Shown here piece by piece: positions 22,921-33,649 of a DNA stretch of 64,000 nt. The notes below the pieces were generated by a model. It saw only the letters and a list, made by a program, of their open reading frames with translations. It ran no database searches and had not been told where the DNA came from. The stretch comes from Oegoconia quadripuncta (lineage: Eukaryota > Arthropoda > Insecta > Lepidoptera > Autostichidae). The stretch lies in NCBI GenBank assembly GCA_949316235.1, contig OX438751.1, forward strand, positions 5,108,413 through 5,172,412. The letters are read 5' to 3'. Each line of letters opens with the position of its first letter. Positions within the stretch are counted from its first letter, which is position 1. The position numbers and the translations under genes are program-made.

Positions 22921-23740
22921 GTGCTTCAGGTCGGCGGCCTAGAGTAGCGATTTGAAAGCGCTGAGGACGCGCTAAGCTCTTTGAAAGGAGTGGGGACGTC
23001 AGGCTGTTGATATGATTTTAGACAAAAACGCTTGGTATACTTCGCCCAGCGTCAAAAATGATAAAATTGTCTTAGTTGTATATTTTTATTAAAAAAAAAA
23101 GAAAAGAACAATGATCCTATTGGTTTCTTATGCCGCTTCTTTTCCCACAGATGAGTTGGTAGTAGTTGAGATAAACTGACTAACAGAGAAATGCTTAAGC
23201 CCTATTTTATTTCTAATAGATTTAAATTGAAATTCAACAAATGATATCATGTAGGGGAGAGTGGGGGAACTGAGAACGGCGGGTAATTAGGAACAGCTAG
23301 ATAAGTAATATTTCCCCCCACAATACACCGTCCCGCACCTGTCCAACGGATGCATCCAGCGCCCCTCAGAGCATACGCGATAGTTAGATTGAAAGACCGC
23401 ACGGGCGCTGTTATGGTGAGTCGAACAATTTTTTTTGCATTTCTGTTATAATTTTTGTTATGTGTTATAATAGATGTAAATATTGTACTTTTGAGTTCGA
23501 AGACCCCATATTTCGTTACTATTATACACGTACCATATGTTTATAAATCCCATGTAATGTGAAGTTCACCAAAAATACTGTTGAGGGTAGCGACCATTTT
23601 TATTTATATTGACTACTTCGGGCAATTGGGAACGGCGTCAGGCGGGTAATTGAGAACGTTTCTAATTACCCCTTGGGTTCTTAATTACCCCTTGGCTGGT
23701 TGATTGTGGAATAATGTTTTAACGTTACGAATTGTTTTTG

Positions 23741-24090
23741 ATGACTCGAAATTATATACGAAAGACTGAACCAAAATACCAAATTGGAGATCTTCGCCAT
23801 GCTATCGGAGATGTCAAAAGTAAAAAGGTCACATTAGGTCAAGCTGCCAAGTACCAAAAACAACATTATTCAAACAACTAAAACAAAAAAAATTCAAGAC
23901 TCCAAAAAAAGGTCGGTACACCGTATTTAATAAAGAACAAGAAGACCAGTTAGAAAAATTTGATGAAGTTGATTGCTGCAAGTCTTTTTGTGGCATAACA
24001 TCAAAACGTGAGATCTACATCGTTAACAATCCTGGGAAACGAATAAGCCAATATGAGGTTGGAGATCTATACAAAAGAAGCCACAAGTAA
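23741..24090 (+). pseudogene. Pogo-like transposase, N-terminal psq-type DNA-binding part, broken
   Basis: The ATG at 23741 opens MTRNYIRKTEPKYQIGDL, followed by AIGDVKSKKVTLGQAA: the pipsqueak-type helix-turn-helix that starts pogo-family transposases. After AKYQ the frame breaks; in another frame PKTTLFKQLKQKKF and GRYTVFNKEQEDQLEKF continue, the expected second helix region and following segment. Further on, NNPGKRISQYEVGDLYK resembles a segment from near the end of the DDE domain. The sequence between, which should hold the DDE catalytic triad, is absent. The protein cannot be active. Intact relatives act as nuclear cut-and-paste transposases with TA target sites. Confidence 0.7.
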
Positions 24091-24101
24091 AGGGTAAAGG
24101 A

Positions 24102-24332
24102 GTCAGAATTTTGAAGAAGGCTTTACAAGGAGATGAAAACGAAGAGGAGTTTTATTGCATAATTTGCAACGAAAAGTATGAATCCGAAACGAATACGAAT
24201 GAAAGAATGAAACAGAAGATTGGATCGTGTGCGCCATTTGTAAACTCTGGGCATATAACTGTATTACCGGAGAAACCAGTAAAGGTTACGTGTGTGATTT
24301 GTGCAACACAAAGAAATTGTAGTTTATTATAA
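24102..24332 (+). pseudogene. C-terminal PHD-like zinc finger of the pogo-type transposase, frameshifted
   Basis: In one frame EEEFYCIICNEKYESE supplies the first C-x2-C pair. After a shift near 24215 another frame reads EDWIVCAICKLWAYNCIT and GYVCDLCNTKKL before a TAG. Together they give a C-x2-C ... W-x2-C-x2-C-x2-W ... C ... C-x2-C arrangement, the PHD-like finger seen at the end of many arthropod pogo-type transposases. The histidine usual in this finger appears replaced (AYNC). Inferred role in intact proteins: chromatin or DNA contact. Confidence 0.6.
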
Positions 24333-24613
24333 AGATTTAATTGTATCGTTCCTAATTACCCCATACCGTTCCCATTTCCCCCGCGGGATGATCTCAATTA
24401 CCCCATAGGGTATCGGGTAAAAAGGAACGGCAATGTTCTTTGTTTTTATTTATATTTTAAAAAAACGTTGATTTTTAAGGTTTTATTTAGCACTAATAAG
24501 TAGATAGAGAAGCAAAGTTATGTTTCAATAAAAGTTGATTATGGTCTGTGACCTTCTTTTATTATTTTTGAGCGTTAGAAGTTAAGTGTTCCCAATTCCC
24601 CCACTTTCCCCTA

Positions 24614-25785
24614 TCTAACGATGAAATAAGTGCTTGAACTTTGAAGTTCCAAGATTCACAAGTCTCTTTTATAACACAAGAAAAGATTTCAAACAATTTT
24701 GAAGTAAAAACAAACCAAGCCCCAACGTGCATGTAAGGCACTGTTATGACACCAATACAATTTCTTTTAAACTCCCATTTGGTTTTTACGTTCGCATGTA
24801 ACGAGGGTGTAAAGCTCCTTTACAAGTTAGCCGATATCACTTTGTGCGTGTTTGAGTTTCGGAATTAAAACAAACTTTGTTGCATTTTTAGTCGTAATAG
24901 GTGAAGTCTAAGTTTTGGCGTGTCAAAAGGTTATTTAGCACGCTAATAAAATGTTCGTTTATCAAGTTTATTTCCTTCAATAACACCGACTCAAAGTTTT
25001 GGTCATTGTAACTGTCTGAATTATGATTATATTAGAAACCGAATGTAATGTTGGTATCGCGCTCTGATGAATCTTGAGCCAGTAGTGAATCACAAACTCC
25101 TTTGATCTGTGAATTTTGATTCAATTTCGGTAAAATACTTCAAGAACGCTTAATACTTTTTAAATCCTAACTCAAAGGATTGTTTAATTTTAAGCCTGTG
25201 TCTGTCTGTTTGTGTGAAGCGATTTCAAAACAATTTATTAATATCGAAATCTGGTGCTTTGCGAGTTTGTCCGTTGACATGTTTGTTGAAAACACGTCAA
25301 ATGATTCCAAATATTTGTCTTTTAATATATTTGGTTTGTTTATCTGGATGATACAATATCGGGGATTTGTAAATTTTCAAATTATATTTATTAACTACGA
25401 GGTGCTAGAAACCACGTCTACCTTTTCAGCCATAGTATTTCCAATACGTTGTACGTTAAGATATTCATTAACATTCTCATTCATACCATTACATTACATT
25501 TAAGAAGGTACTACATATATTCGGGGCATTTTATTTTTCTTTCTCATTCGTTTCCCTCGACATTTGCTCGCAATACGGTATTCCTTGATTCATTCATGAC
25601 CACAAACAGCTATTACTTACGTGCTTTCATATAAAAGTTGAAAAATGTGTGGCAATATTTCCATTAATCTATTAATTACTCCATCAATATAAACTACTAT
25701 AGCATTCCGCCCATGGTACCGCTCGCGTAGAGTTAATTTGTTATATTTAATTAAAATTTGCGAATAAAAGTATCGTATAATATAC
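24614..25785. other. Unannotated AT-rich sequence
   Basis: No gene or repeat recognised. The 107-codon frame at 25180-25503 is AT-driven and shows only hydrophobic low-complexity residues. Confidence 0.45.
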
Positions 25786-25839
25786 TGACAATTGATGAGG
25801 TTGACTATGTAGTAGCATAGTCAACCTCATCAATTGTCA
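25786..25839. repeat. Perfect 24-bp palindrome with 6-nt loop
   Basis: The left arm, 25786-25809, starts TGACAATTGATGAGG and is exactly complementary to the right arm, 25816-25839. The loop is TAGTAG (25810-25815). No neighbouring element explains it. Confidence 0.95.
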
Positions 25840-27055
25840 TTCAAATCCGCTCAGGCATTATGTCGTGGTTAAGCAAGAAACATCGTATTGGTATTGCTGG
25901 GATTTCTACCAAAATTTTCTCTTCCATACAAAGCAGCGCTATTTTATTAATCAAACATAAGACAATTTGAATTAAGAAGAGTATTATCCAAAGCGATTTG
26001 CATAAGCATCCTTTCAAAGTACCACCTTAGGAAAATGGGCACAGCGGAAGGCCTTGTCAATATTTGGCCATGAAACCATGAATGCATCCAATGAGTCGTA
26101 AGAGATTGTGCGAATGATATGATAAGTAGCCAATCAGAAGCGAATAGTTGCGTCTGTGACAATAGGACAGTTGGATACTCGTGCAACCGGAATTTCCATT
26201 CCAATGGAATTATTTGATTATTGACGCGACTAAATAGATTTATTTACATAATTATCTTGAATCATATTTGGTTCATTCGTTTGGTTAGATCGAATAGTTT
26301 TGTATCGCGGTCACCGGGGAAAGTTCCGAGTTCCCGAGCATGTGCTGTGTGTATGCTCTCGGGAGACGTTCACTGATTCTCGTAATATAAGGTATAGGCA
26401 TCAGGTACAATAATCAGTGTACCTACATCCAGCCTCAATTATAACTGATTATTTTAGAAAAAATAACCTTAACCTTCTTTGTATGACCACCCCTGCTCCT
26501 AGCGAGATAATTTCACGTCTTCTGGAAGTAGAGGAATTTGGAATTAATAAAAATCCAGGATTCCAGATCCAGAAATCCAGATGTTCGATAAAATAGCTGA
26601 CTCCATATCCACTGACCCAGAACATATTTACAAGTAAGTTACTATAGGTAATACAAATTTAACGTTTAAGATAACAATGTTAATTTAACAAAGTTGGATG
26701 CTGTTGACATATTGTCACCCACGTTGAAAATACTAAAGCGAGCTTTCGAGGAAGCTTAGCGATCAAAAGCTATTGTTATACTTTACTGGTAACATAAGAG
26801 CGATGGTTAAGGTGCGGCGAGAAAGGATACAGAGTATAACTAGTATTAAATGGGTCTAAGTGGAACTTTTTACATAACTTTTCCTGTTTTCAAATGTGAC
26901 TAGGGGGACATGGCATTTTTGACGGTATCTTCGTTATCGAGCATACATGATGTAAGTCACCAAATTCACGTGTCTCATCATCATTACTTAGTTGAAATAT
27001 TTCATCACTCATCACCGCGAAATGTAAAATTACAAGGTATTTTCACAAATTTTGA
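25840..27055. other. Unannotated sequence
   Basis: No gene or repeat recognised. The minus-strand frame at 25947-26204 has no known domain. Confidence 0.45.
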
Positions 27056-27059
27056 AAAT

Positions 27060-27290
27060 TATCACCACCACCCATACATACATACATAACGTCACGACAT
27101 TTATTCCAAATAGGGTGGTCAGAGATATCCCAGCCTAGGTGTTTGGGTGTTCCAAGATGCTTGAAACAACATCCACGCACTTTACGATATATACAAAAAT
27201 GCAAACATGGCAGGAGGTGAGCCCATCGCCCACAACAATATTTGGGTTTATTTATTGACATTCTCAATGTCACCTGGATTTTTTCAAGCT
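27060..27290 (+). repeat. Repeat E copy
   Basis: Begins CATACATACATAACGTCACG, continues GGTGGTCAGAGATATCCCAG, GATGCTTGAAACAACATCC and ACGATATATACAAAAATGCA, and includes GAGCCCATCGCC. At least four related copies lie in the window. No tRNA head is visible, so this may be a LINE-end-derived interspersed repeat. Confidence 0.6.
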
Positions 27291-27779
27291 ACCTTCATTG
27301 CATGAGTGTCCGATGATGACATAGGTATAGTGTTCGGATAAAACTACTGTATAAGTTTTTGTGACACCTGTACACATATCTTTGTAACTTTTTAGATAAA
27401 TAAAAAATAAAATAAATAATTCTAATGAAGTAAACATAATCAATAATCAATAATTTATTTGCATGAATACAGTTATATAAGTTCTTAATACAATTAGAGT
27501 TCGGTGTATCCAGTCTGCTTGCAGACGTGCAAATATTAAAATCTAATACACTTTAAATCTTATACCATTTACAATTAAAAATAACAATGTCAAGCTTAAG
27601 TCATTAAAATAAAAATTATTACGTATACATGTCAATTATGGAAATGTCAATTATAAATATATTATTATTGTCATTGAGTAGGTAGAGAATGCAATATATT
27701 ACGAAGCTAAGTACTGTTTCACACTAAAAAAACATTTATCATTAAGCCATTTCGACAATTCCCTTTTAAAACTCTCGTA

Positions 27780-27806
27780 TCGTATATAATATATATATAT
27801 ATAATA
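27780..27806. repeat. TA microsatellite
   Basis: A run of alternating T and A dinucleotides in an AT-rich stretch. Confidence 0.7.
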
Positions 27807-27855
27807 AATCGTATAAATAACTATACATTACATGGGAGTCATACATTTAGCATCA

Positions 27856-28023
27856 TCTAATATTACAAATGCGAAAGTTTGTTTGTTTGTTTGTTGCTAA
27901 ATCACGGCGAAACGGATGAACGGATTTGGATTGGATTAAAACATAGGTTATTTTTATCCCGATAAAGTGAGTAGTCTTCCGCGATAAAGTTACACGCAGG
28001 CGAAGCCGCGGGCGGAAAGCTAG
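27856..28023 (+). mobile_element. Non-autonomous Helitron-like element, 168 bp, clean ends
   Basis: Begins TCTAATATTACAAATGCGAA after an A and ends GGCGGAAAGCTAG before a T, the 5'-TC...CTAG-3' structure inserted between A and T that defines Helitrons. Just inside the 3' end, GCAGGCGAAGCCGC can form the short GC-rich hairpin expected near a Helitron terminus. Interior phrases GGCGAAACGGATGAACGG and CCCGATAAAGTGAGTAG recur in the other copies (46761-46984, 48501-48694, 55688-56044, 59960-60168). No Rep/helicase coding. Confidence 0.75.
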
Positions 28024-28218
28024 TAGAGTAATAATAGTTAAGTCTATTGACTGAAAAATTGTAATTTGATTTACAACCACACATCTGCTCGTTACAGACA
28101 GCTCGTAAACGTGCAATGTCTAACATTATTATTTGTCTATTAAGCTATTGCAATACGCAGAGAAATTTAACAAACGTAGCCCAGAGAGTAATTGGTAGAT
28201 GCGACACTCATAATAATA

Positions 28219-28636
28219 TTGGGTCTTTACCTATGAAATTGGAGTTTTGTTTCTTCGCTAATCACATGTACCAATTCCTGCGATTTTCAAAGCTATATCC
28301 AAATTTGTTTTTTATTTGGACAATGGCATATCATTTTGAGGTTTCACATGAAATATTTTTTAATTTCTGGGCTAAATTACATAATAAAAAAAAATTGAAC
28401 AGACCTCTTTTCATGTGCTTCCCATAATCATTTCTTAGATTCGCTGAAACTTTTATAAAGCGGTATTTAAAAATTAACGCTGCCTATACTTAACTTAATG
28501 TTATCCGATAATACACCTAAAGTTTAGCTAAATTTGGATTTGCCGTTCCCAAAAAACATCAAAAATGTTTGTATGGAGAAAACAGTCTTAATGAAATTCT
28601 TCATACAAAACGCCAATTTCATGGGTAAGGACCTAA
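28219..28636. mobile_element. Mariner-type deletion derivative, 418 bp
   Basis: The left end (28219-28250, TTGGGTCTTTACCTATGAAA...) and the complement of the right end (28605-28636, TTAGGTCCTTACCCATGAAA...) are 32-bp inverted repeats differing at four positions. TA flanks both ends. The motif GGTCCTTAC..ATGAAATT..CGTTTTGT resembles moth mariner-like element termini as I recall them. The interior has no transposase motif; full mariners are about 1.3 kb. Confidence 0.8.
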
Positions 28637-28670
28637 TATAACGAAAAAGTTAATAATTAATAAAAAAGAT

Positions 28671-28768
28671 CAGGTTTTCGGGTCAGTACGCTTCCATCTT
28701 CAGCTTCATCTTCACTTAACATCAGGTGTGATTGACGACAAATGCTAACCCGTTGTGCATAAAAAAAA
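28671..28768 (+). mobile_element. SINE-A, 3' end only
   Basis: TTTTCGGGTCAGTACGCTTCC, CACTTAACATCAGGTGTGAT and ACCCGTTGTGCATAAAAAA identify a 5'-truncated SINE-A. Confidence 0.75.
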
Positions 28769-29684
28769 TGCACATAGAGGTTGAATTGCTTAAGAAATTG
28801 GCAATTAAGAAGAAGAAGTATATAAAACATCTCCATATTATTAAAAAGCTTGACGAAGATACTGTAGTAAATGAAGCAACATGCAGTACATTATTGAAAA
28901 TTTGTACGTATACCTAATTTTTTAATTCTGGAAGTGCGCGACGTCTACAAATATTGTATTGTAAGTAAGCAGATCATTTTTGATACAGAAATGGAAGACT
29001 TATGTCATTCATTAATAATGACCAGGAAACGTGACGAGATCATCAGAAATATTACGTAACCCACGGATTTTTACTTTTTTTGTGCGAACCCGCGGTGCAT
29101 AAAAAAAGTATATAGTCCTTTTCATAATGCACAATTTAGCGCTAACGTATGGATCACCTAAATGCAATATTGATACAAGATTTTAAAGAATGGCGCTTCT
29201 ATTTCTTTTGAAAGTCTTTGCGGATAGGAAGTCTGGCAACATTAACGCTTCGCACTTAAACGGCGTGGGCAATGCTATTCAGTTAATATTCCATGAAGTT
29301 GTTAAACAACATTGTTCTCAGCAAACTACGCCTGAAAATAGTAACGATGAGTGCAGCTCTGAAATATGAGAATCTGGTTTGACCAAGGCCATTATTGCTG
29401 TTCTAAAGATTCATGAAAAGTGGAGATTGGCGAAAATGAATAACGAAATTTTGCGTCTGCAAAAAAAATCTTTTTAGTTCAGGTACTTTGCGGCCGCAAG
29501 CAATCTTAGCTTAGTTGACACGTGCTTTAAACCCAATGAAGACAATTTGCACTTCCGTTAGGGTTGCGACGTCCTTGTACTTCTTTTTTCGGACTTCATT
29601 GAGGATTATTAAAATGCGGACGGGTAACGATTAACTATTATATTCATAGATTTTTTTAGGGCACTATAATAATAATAAAATACA
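28769..29684. other. Unannotated sequence
   Basis: No recognised gene. A lysine-rich 61-codon frame at 28732-28917 starts inside the preceding SINE and is not credible as a protein. A GCAC/GTGCAT scrap near 29085-29110 may be a remnant SINE-A end. Confidence 0.4.
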
Positions 29685-29895
29685 CACGTACATACATATA
29701 TAACGACACAACCTTTATCCCAAACGGGGTTGAAATACTTGAAACAACATCCCCGGTTCAGCTTACGAAATATACAGAAATGTACACGTGACAGGGGTTG
29801 AGCACATCGCCATTGAAACGTGCTAATCCAAACATGTTTTTTAGTGGAATGACGACGGGTTGGTTCCATTCTTTTTAGGTGTCAAAACCACACCA
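29685..29895 (+). repeat. Repeat E copy
   Basis: ACGACACAACCTTTATCCCA, CTTGAAACAACATCCCCGG, ATATACAGAAATGTACACGT and CGACGGGTTGGTTCCATTC match the family in order and spacing. Confidence 0.6.
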
Positions 29896-30339
29896 CATAT
29901 TATTACTTATTCGGGTTACAACAATATTTAATAAATTGTTCTTTGGTACCTGAACTAGGTAAGGTATATTTTAGGCCTCCAGACAACAATGTTTTACAAT
30001 ATGTAAGAAATTCACAATTTAATAAGATAAAAGTTAACATTGAAGTGGTATATTATAATAACTATGTGTGATGTATGTGTCGTGTTTATGTGTGTATATG
30101 TAGTGATACGCGATTCCAAATAATTGTATTTAATTTTCGACTTGTTAGTTAGGCTATTCGACCCGGACTAAAAAATAGTGTCATAAGCTAAATATTTTAG
30201 GCTTGACCGTTCCATCAAATATGGCTCCGTACCTCCGCACCTAAGGTATCTCCGGGTTTAATCTTCAATTCATTTATTGCACTCCACAATGTTTGTTATG
30301 ATGTCAAACTTTAACAAGGTATCAATTTGGTATCAAAGA

Positions 30340-30513
30340 CGACCTGTTTAGTGTAGTGCTTAGCAACTCTGACCACTATACCAAAAGGTTGCGGGTTCGA
30401 ATCTCGCTAGGGGCATATGTTTGTGTGATGAATACGGACATGTGTACACGTGTTATGGATGTTTTCATTTAAAATAAGTATTTATTTACAAAAAAAAATG
30501 TATTTATGTAGTA
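30340..30513 (+). mobile_element. SINE-C, 5' part (interrupted copy)
   Basis: Head CGACCTGTTTAGTGTAGTGC with A-box-like segment, then TTGCGGGTTCGAATCTCGC as B box, and body GATGAATACGGACATGTGT, GTTATGGATGTTTTCATTT. The copy resumes at 30748 after a LINE insertion. Confidence 0.85.
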
Positions 30514-30747
30514 GTATTTCCTTCCACGTACCGTTACTTTTTGGAATAAGCTCCCAGCGGATGTCTTTCCGAACCGATACGATCTGGGAACCTTCAAGAA
30601 GCGAGCATATTCCTTCCTTAAAGGCCGGCAACGCCACTGCGGATCTTCCGTTTCCGTAGATGGTTATGGGCAGCGGTGACACTTACCATCAGGTGCGCCT
30701 CTTGCTCGTTTGCCCACCTCTTCAATAAAAAAAAAAAAAAAAAAAAA
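30514..30747 (+). pseudogene. LINE C-terminal remnant with poly-A, inserted in SINE-C
   Basis: A frame from 30518 reads [18 protein letters not shown], then [17 protein letters not shown] and stops with TGA at 30677-30679. The RT..FWN.LP.DVFP...YDL..FKKR motif is the C-terminus of jockey-like LINE reverse transcriptases. A 3' UTR of about 45 bp (GCCTCTTGCTCGTTTGCC) and a run of about 20 A residues follow. The 5' truncation, poly-A and position inside a SINE show a young retrotransposition event. Confidence 0.75.
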
Positions 30748-30842
30748 GGTATATCAACCATCTGGTACCCACAACACAAGCCTATGGTATTGCTGACTGT
30801 GGAACTAGATGGCGCTGGCGTATATGTCTAAGGATATTTATT
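30748..30842 (+). mobile_element. SINE-C, 3' part (interrupted copy)
   Basis: TATATCAACCATCTGGTACC, ACAACACAAGCCTATGG and GTGGAACTAGATGGCGCTGG continue the family-C body exactly where the 5' part left off at 30513. Confidence 0.85.
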
Positions 30843-30999
30843 TATTTAATTGTGGACCCTGAATGGGCACAGCAATAGCTGAGAGGAGGAAATGTTTATA
30901 TTATACATTTATTATTATATTACACTATATTTATTATTATTAAATCCTTTCTTGCACACAAAATCTAAAATAAATAAATTAATCTTAAATAAAAAAGAA

Positions 31000-31195
31000 A
31001 TAAGAAAACCCTCGAACATCTTCATAGTCATTCGAGGGTTTTCGTATCGTTTATATTAAAGTTAAATATCTTCGAAACTGCTTAACCGATTTTCATCAAG
31101 CATGGCTAAGAATGAAGATTTTCTTTTGAATTTCATATAAAAAAACACCGCACTCAAATCGGACTACTCAATACTACACACACACACACAATGCC
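31000..31195 (-). repeat. Repeat F copy with AC microsatellite
   Basis: Phrases ACTGCTTAACCGATTTTCATC, GCACTCAAATCGGACTACTC and a CA-dinucleotide run at about 31172-31190 are the complement of the segment at 35410-35590. Confidence 0.55.
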
Positions 31196-31712
31196 GTCAC
31201 ACACATAACACCAGTCGTTTTCTCCGAGCGAGCTGTTGGAAGCGGCCTGCTGAAACGAGACTTATAAGATGATGATAACAACAAAATTATTACTTAGCAA
31301 AGCATAAACTTTTGTGTACACACCAAAAGTAAGTTCCCTGAACTCAACATTTAAGAACCGTTTAATGTTGCTGTAACGAGTTGAATCCCAGTCTTATAAT
31401 GAACAAAACACCTTGGCAAAAGCTGAGAGAAACCCATATAACGCCACCAGTATAACTTGATCCACATCAGTTCATTCACGTGCTGCTATCGAGTACGATT
31501 TCTTAACTGCTAGACGACAAACGGGGGGTCCGGTTAGAGTAGCATTTTATTTGAATAAGGTAATGAACTAATTTGTGCCGGGCATAATGGAATCCTCAAT
31601 CTGGTCCGTATTATTAAATGGTTTTCATGTGATAATATTAACCAACATGAAAGGAACTAGGTAATGAGGGTATAATTGTTACTAATTTGTCTTATCGCAT
31701 AGTTATTTTTTC

Positions 31713-31754
31713 GATAGTATAAGTACCTACAAGTCCTTATGTACTTATACTATC
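31713..31754. repeat. 14-bp perfect stem with 14-nt loop
   Basis: GATAGTATAAGTAC at 31713-31726 is exactly complementary to GTACTTATACTATC at 31741-31754. A full-length SINE-A starts nine bases further on. Confidence 0.9.
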
Positions 31755-31762
31755 CAAAAAAC

Positions 31763-32085
31763 CGCCTCCGTGGCTCAATGTAAACAACATTGGGTTTACG
31801 TTTCGGAGGTCGCGGGTTCGATCCCCAGCGGGGTACATATTTAGTACTCGGTTTGGTTGATGGTAGGGCATATTCAATGTCCGCCTGGCTTGCTACCACC
31901 ACCTTATCTAAATCTGCCGCCAAACAGCAATGTTAATAGCATTGTTGTGTTTCGGTTGTCAGAGATAAGATAGCCAGTCCCCCAAATAAGATGGGGTTTC
32001 CGGGTCAGCACGCTACCACCTTCGGCCTCATCTTCACTTAACATCAGGTGTGATTGAGGTTAAGTGCTAACCCGTTGTGGATGTA
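31763..32085 (+). mobile_element. SINE-A, full-length reference copy
   Basis: The head CGCCTCCGTGGCTCAATGTA holds an A box and TCGCGGGTTCGATCCCCAGC a B box. The body runs through CTCGGTTTGGTTGATGGTAG, CTTATCTAAATCTGCCGCC, TTTCGGTTGTCAGAGATAAG and CACTTAACATCAGGTGTGAT, and ends CCCGTTGTGGATG. Transcription would be by pol III from the internal boxes; reverse transcription must come from a LINE. Confidence 0.85.
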
Positions 32086-32630
32086 ACTCTGAATATCAAT
32101 GTAATATTACTTTTCCCAAATTAAGCATTGTAAACCTAAAAAAAAATTGATGACCGGGTCTCACAACGGACTATTAAAATTTTTTTTTATACAGGCAGAT
32201 AAGTTGTTGTATCTAAAAAGTATTATTAATGTGGAACTTATATAATTATAACTTACAATTATCAAATATATTGAAGTGCTACAATACGATGTAGTGTGTA
32301 ATGTAAGTTTATTTATTTAAGACTAAATTTCATTCCCAGGAAACTACGATCTCGTATGACTCAAAGGGTTCAAAGAGCTTTGCGAGAAACTATCTGGTTA
32401 CGCTGAATCAGTAGAACAGCTTAGACCGAACAGTAAAGCGAAGTCTATGTGTGAGTAGGAAATGCTTCCACGACATTTCTCCTCCATACCTTAAGCTTGG
32501 CTCACAAATTATACCCTCGGAATACGCTAGGCATTTCGAAATGTAAATGTTTTGTTTAGTTCAGGTGAAAAAAAAAGTGACGGGAATAGCGCAACGTGCT
32601 CATTAACCTCGCTTGCTGGTAGGGTTGCCA
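32086..32630. other. Unannotated sequence
   Basis: No recognised gene or repeat. Confidence 0.4.
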
Positions 32631-33070
32631 ACTCTCCCAATGAAAATTTCAGGATTTAATGGGAAAAAACTCGTTACCGCAAAAATAAAAACTTCGCAAA
32701 AAGAAAAAAAAACTACTACAATCAGTCAAAGATAAATATGCTTTATTTTGTATATACACAGGGTACACTTAAAATAGTCAGATTTTACATTTTTAATCTA
32801 CTACTTTATTTTTTTGTTTGTTTAAAAGGCAATTTTCATTCAAGAAAGACAAGTAAGAAACTCAAGGGGTTTCTATATTTAAAAACAGTTTTCTACATTA
32901 CAAATAATAAACAAGAGGTACTGGAATTTTAAACAATACACAGACTCAGAGTGTGACAGTCAATGAATTATTTGTTAGGTAGGTACATACAATTATTTTA
33001 AAAGAATATTTATTTTGGCATGTTAAAAATCGGGACATTCCGATTAAATCGGAACAGTTGGCAAGCCTAC
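32631..33070. mobile_element. Possible inverted-repeat element
   Basis: GTAGGGTTGCCAACTCTCCC at the left and GTAGGCTTGCCAACTGTTCC (complement of the right end) are similar over about 20 bp. No target duplication is certain. The interior contains the LINE-like end at 32736-32800. Confidence 0.35.
32736..32800 (-). repeat. Shared LINE-like end
   Basis: ATGCTTTATTTTGTATATAC, then AAAATAGTCAGATTTTACAT, resembles 22370-22425. Confidence 0.35.
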
Positions 33071-33649
33071 TTACAGGGGAAGTCGACTCTTGAATGAGCA
33101 GAGATGCGGGTTCATAGCAAAAGTATTGCGCTAACCAACTCAACTTAAGTTGGGGCATTGTTTTCGTTACTTATTTGGTTTCAAGTGTTACCGTTGTGGT
33201 GGTTTTCACAACTTTGGAAGTGGATGTTTGTTTCTGGTTATTAATGTTGAAAGAAAAACAATTGAATCACAATAAGTAAATGGGATAGTTAAATCTGAAA
33301 TTGTACAGTTTTTACGGTAAATCGACATTAATCCAAATATAAAAACTTCCCCTTCACAAAATATCATATCGTGAGCTCAGGTAGATACCATATGTCTATT
33401 AAAATACATATAATAAAATACCATTGCGCATCCAAAGAATAGATAAAAAATCCTTATTTCGTAAAAGACTAAAAGATTTTTCAATTTCAAAGTGCTTTTA
33501 TACATTGCAAGAGTTTACTAAATCTGATAAATTATTGAGACATTTGAATGTTATTTTATATGACTAATAATAATTTTGGTTATAATCGAGATTTATGTAA
33601 TTATGTAATAGATACCTAAGACATTTAATTTGTGTCTTACATGAAGTGT

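Larger units (their letters stand above)
23254..24611 (+). mobile_element. Internally deleted pogo-type DNA transposon
   Basis: Terminal inverted repeats GGGGAGAGTGGGGGAACTGA (left) and GGGGAAAGTGGGGGAATTGG (complement of right) are flanked by TA on both sides (23252-23253 and 24612-24613). The phrase GGGTAATT or its complement recurs near both ends (about 23281, 23643, 23662, 23683, 24352 and 24395), like subterminal transposase-binding sites. The interior holds the start and the end of a pogo-like transposase but no catalytic core; see the next two entries. The 1358-bp length is short for an autonomous element. Confidence 0.85.

Noticed and set aside
25180..25503. 107-codon plus-strand frame
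   Set aside because: Phe/Ile-rich translation of AT-rich DNA; no domain.
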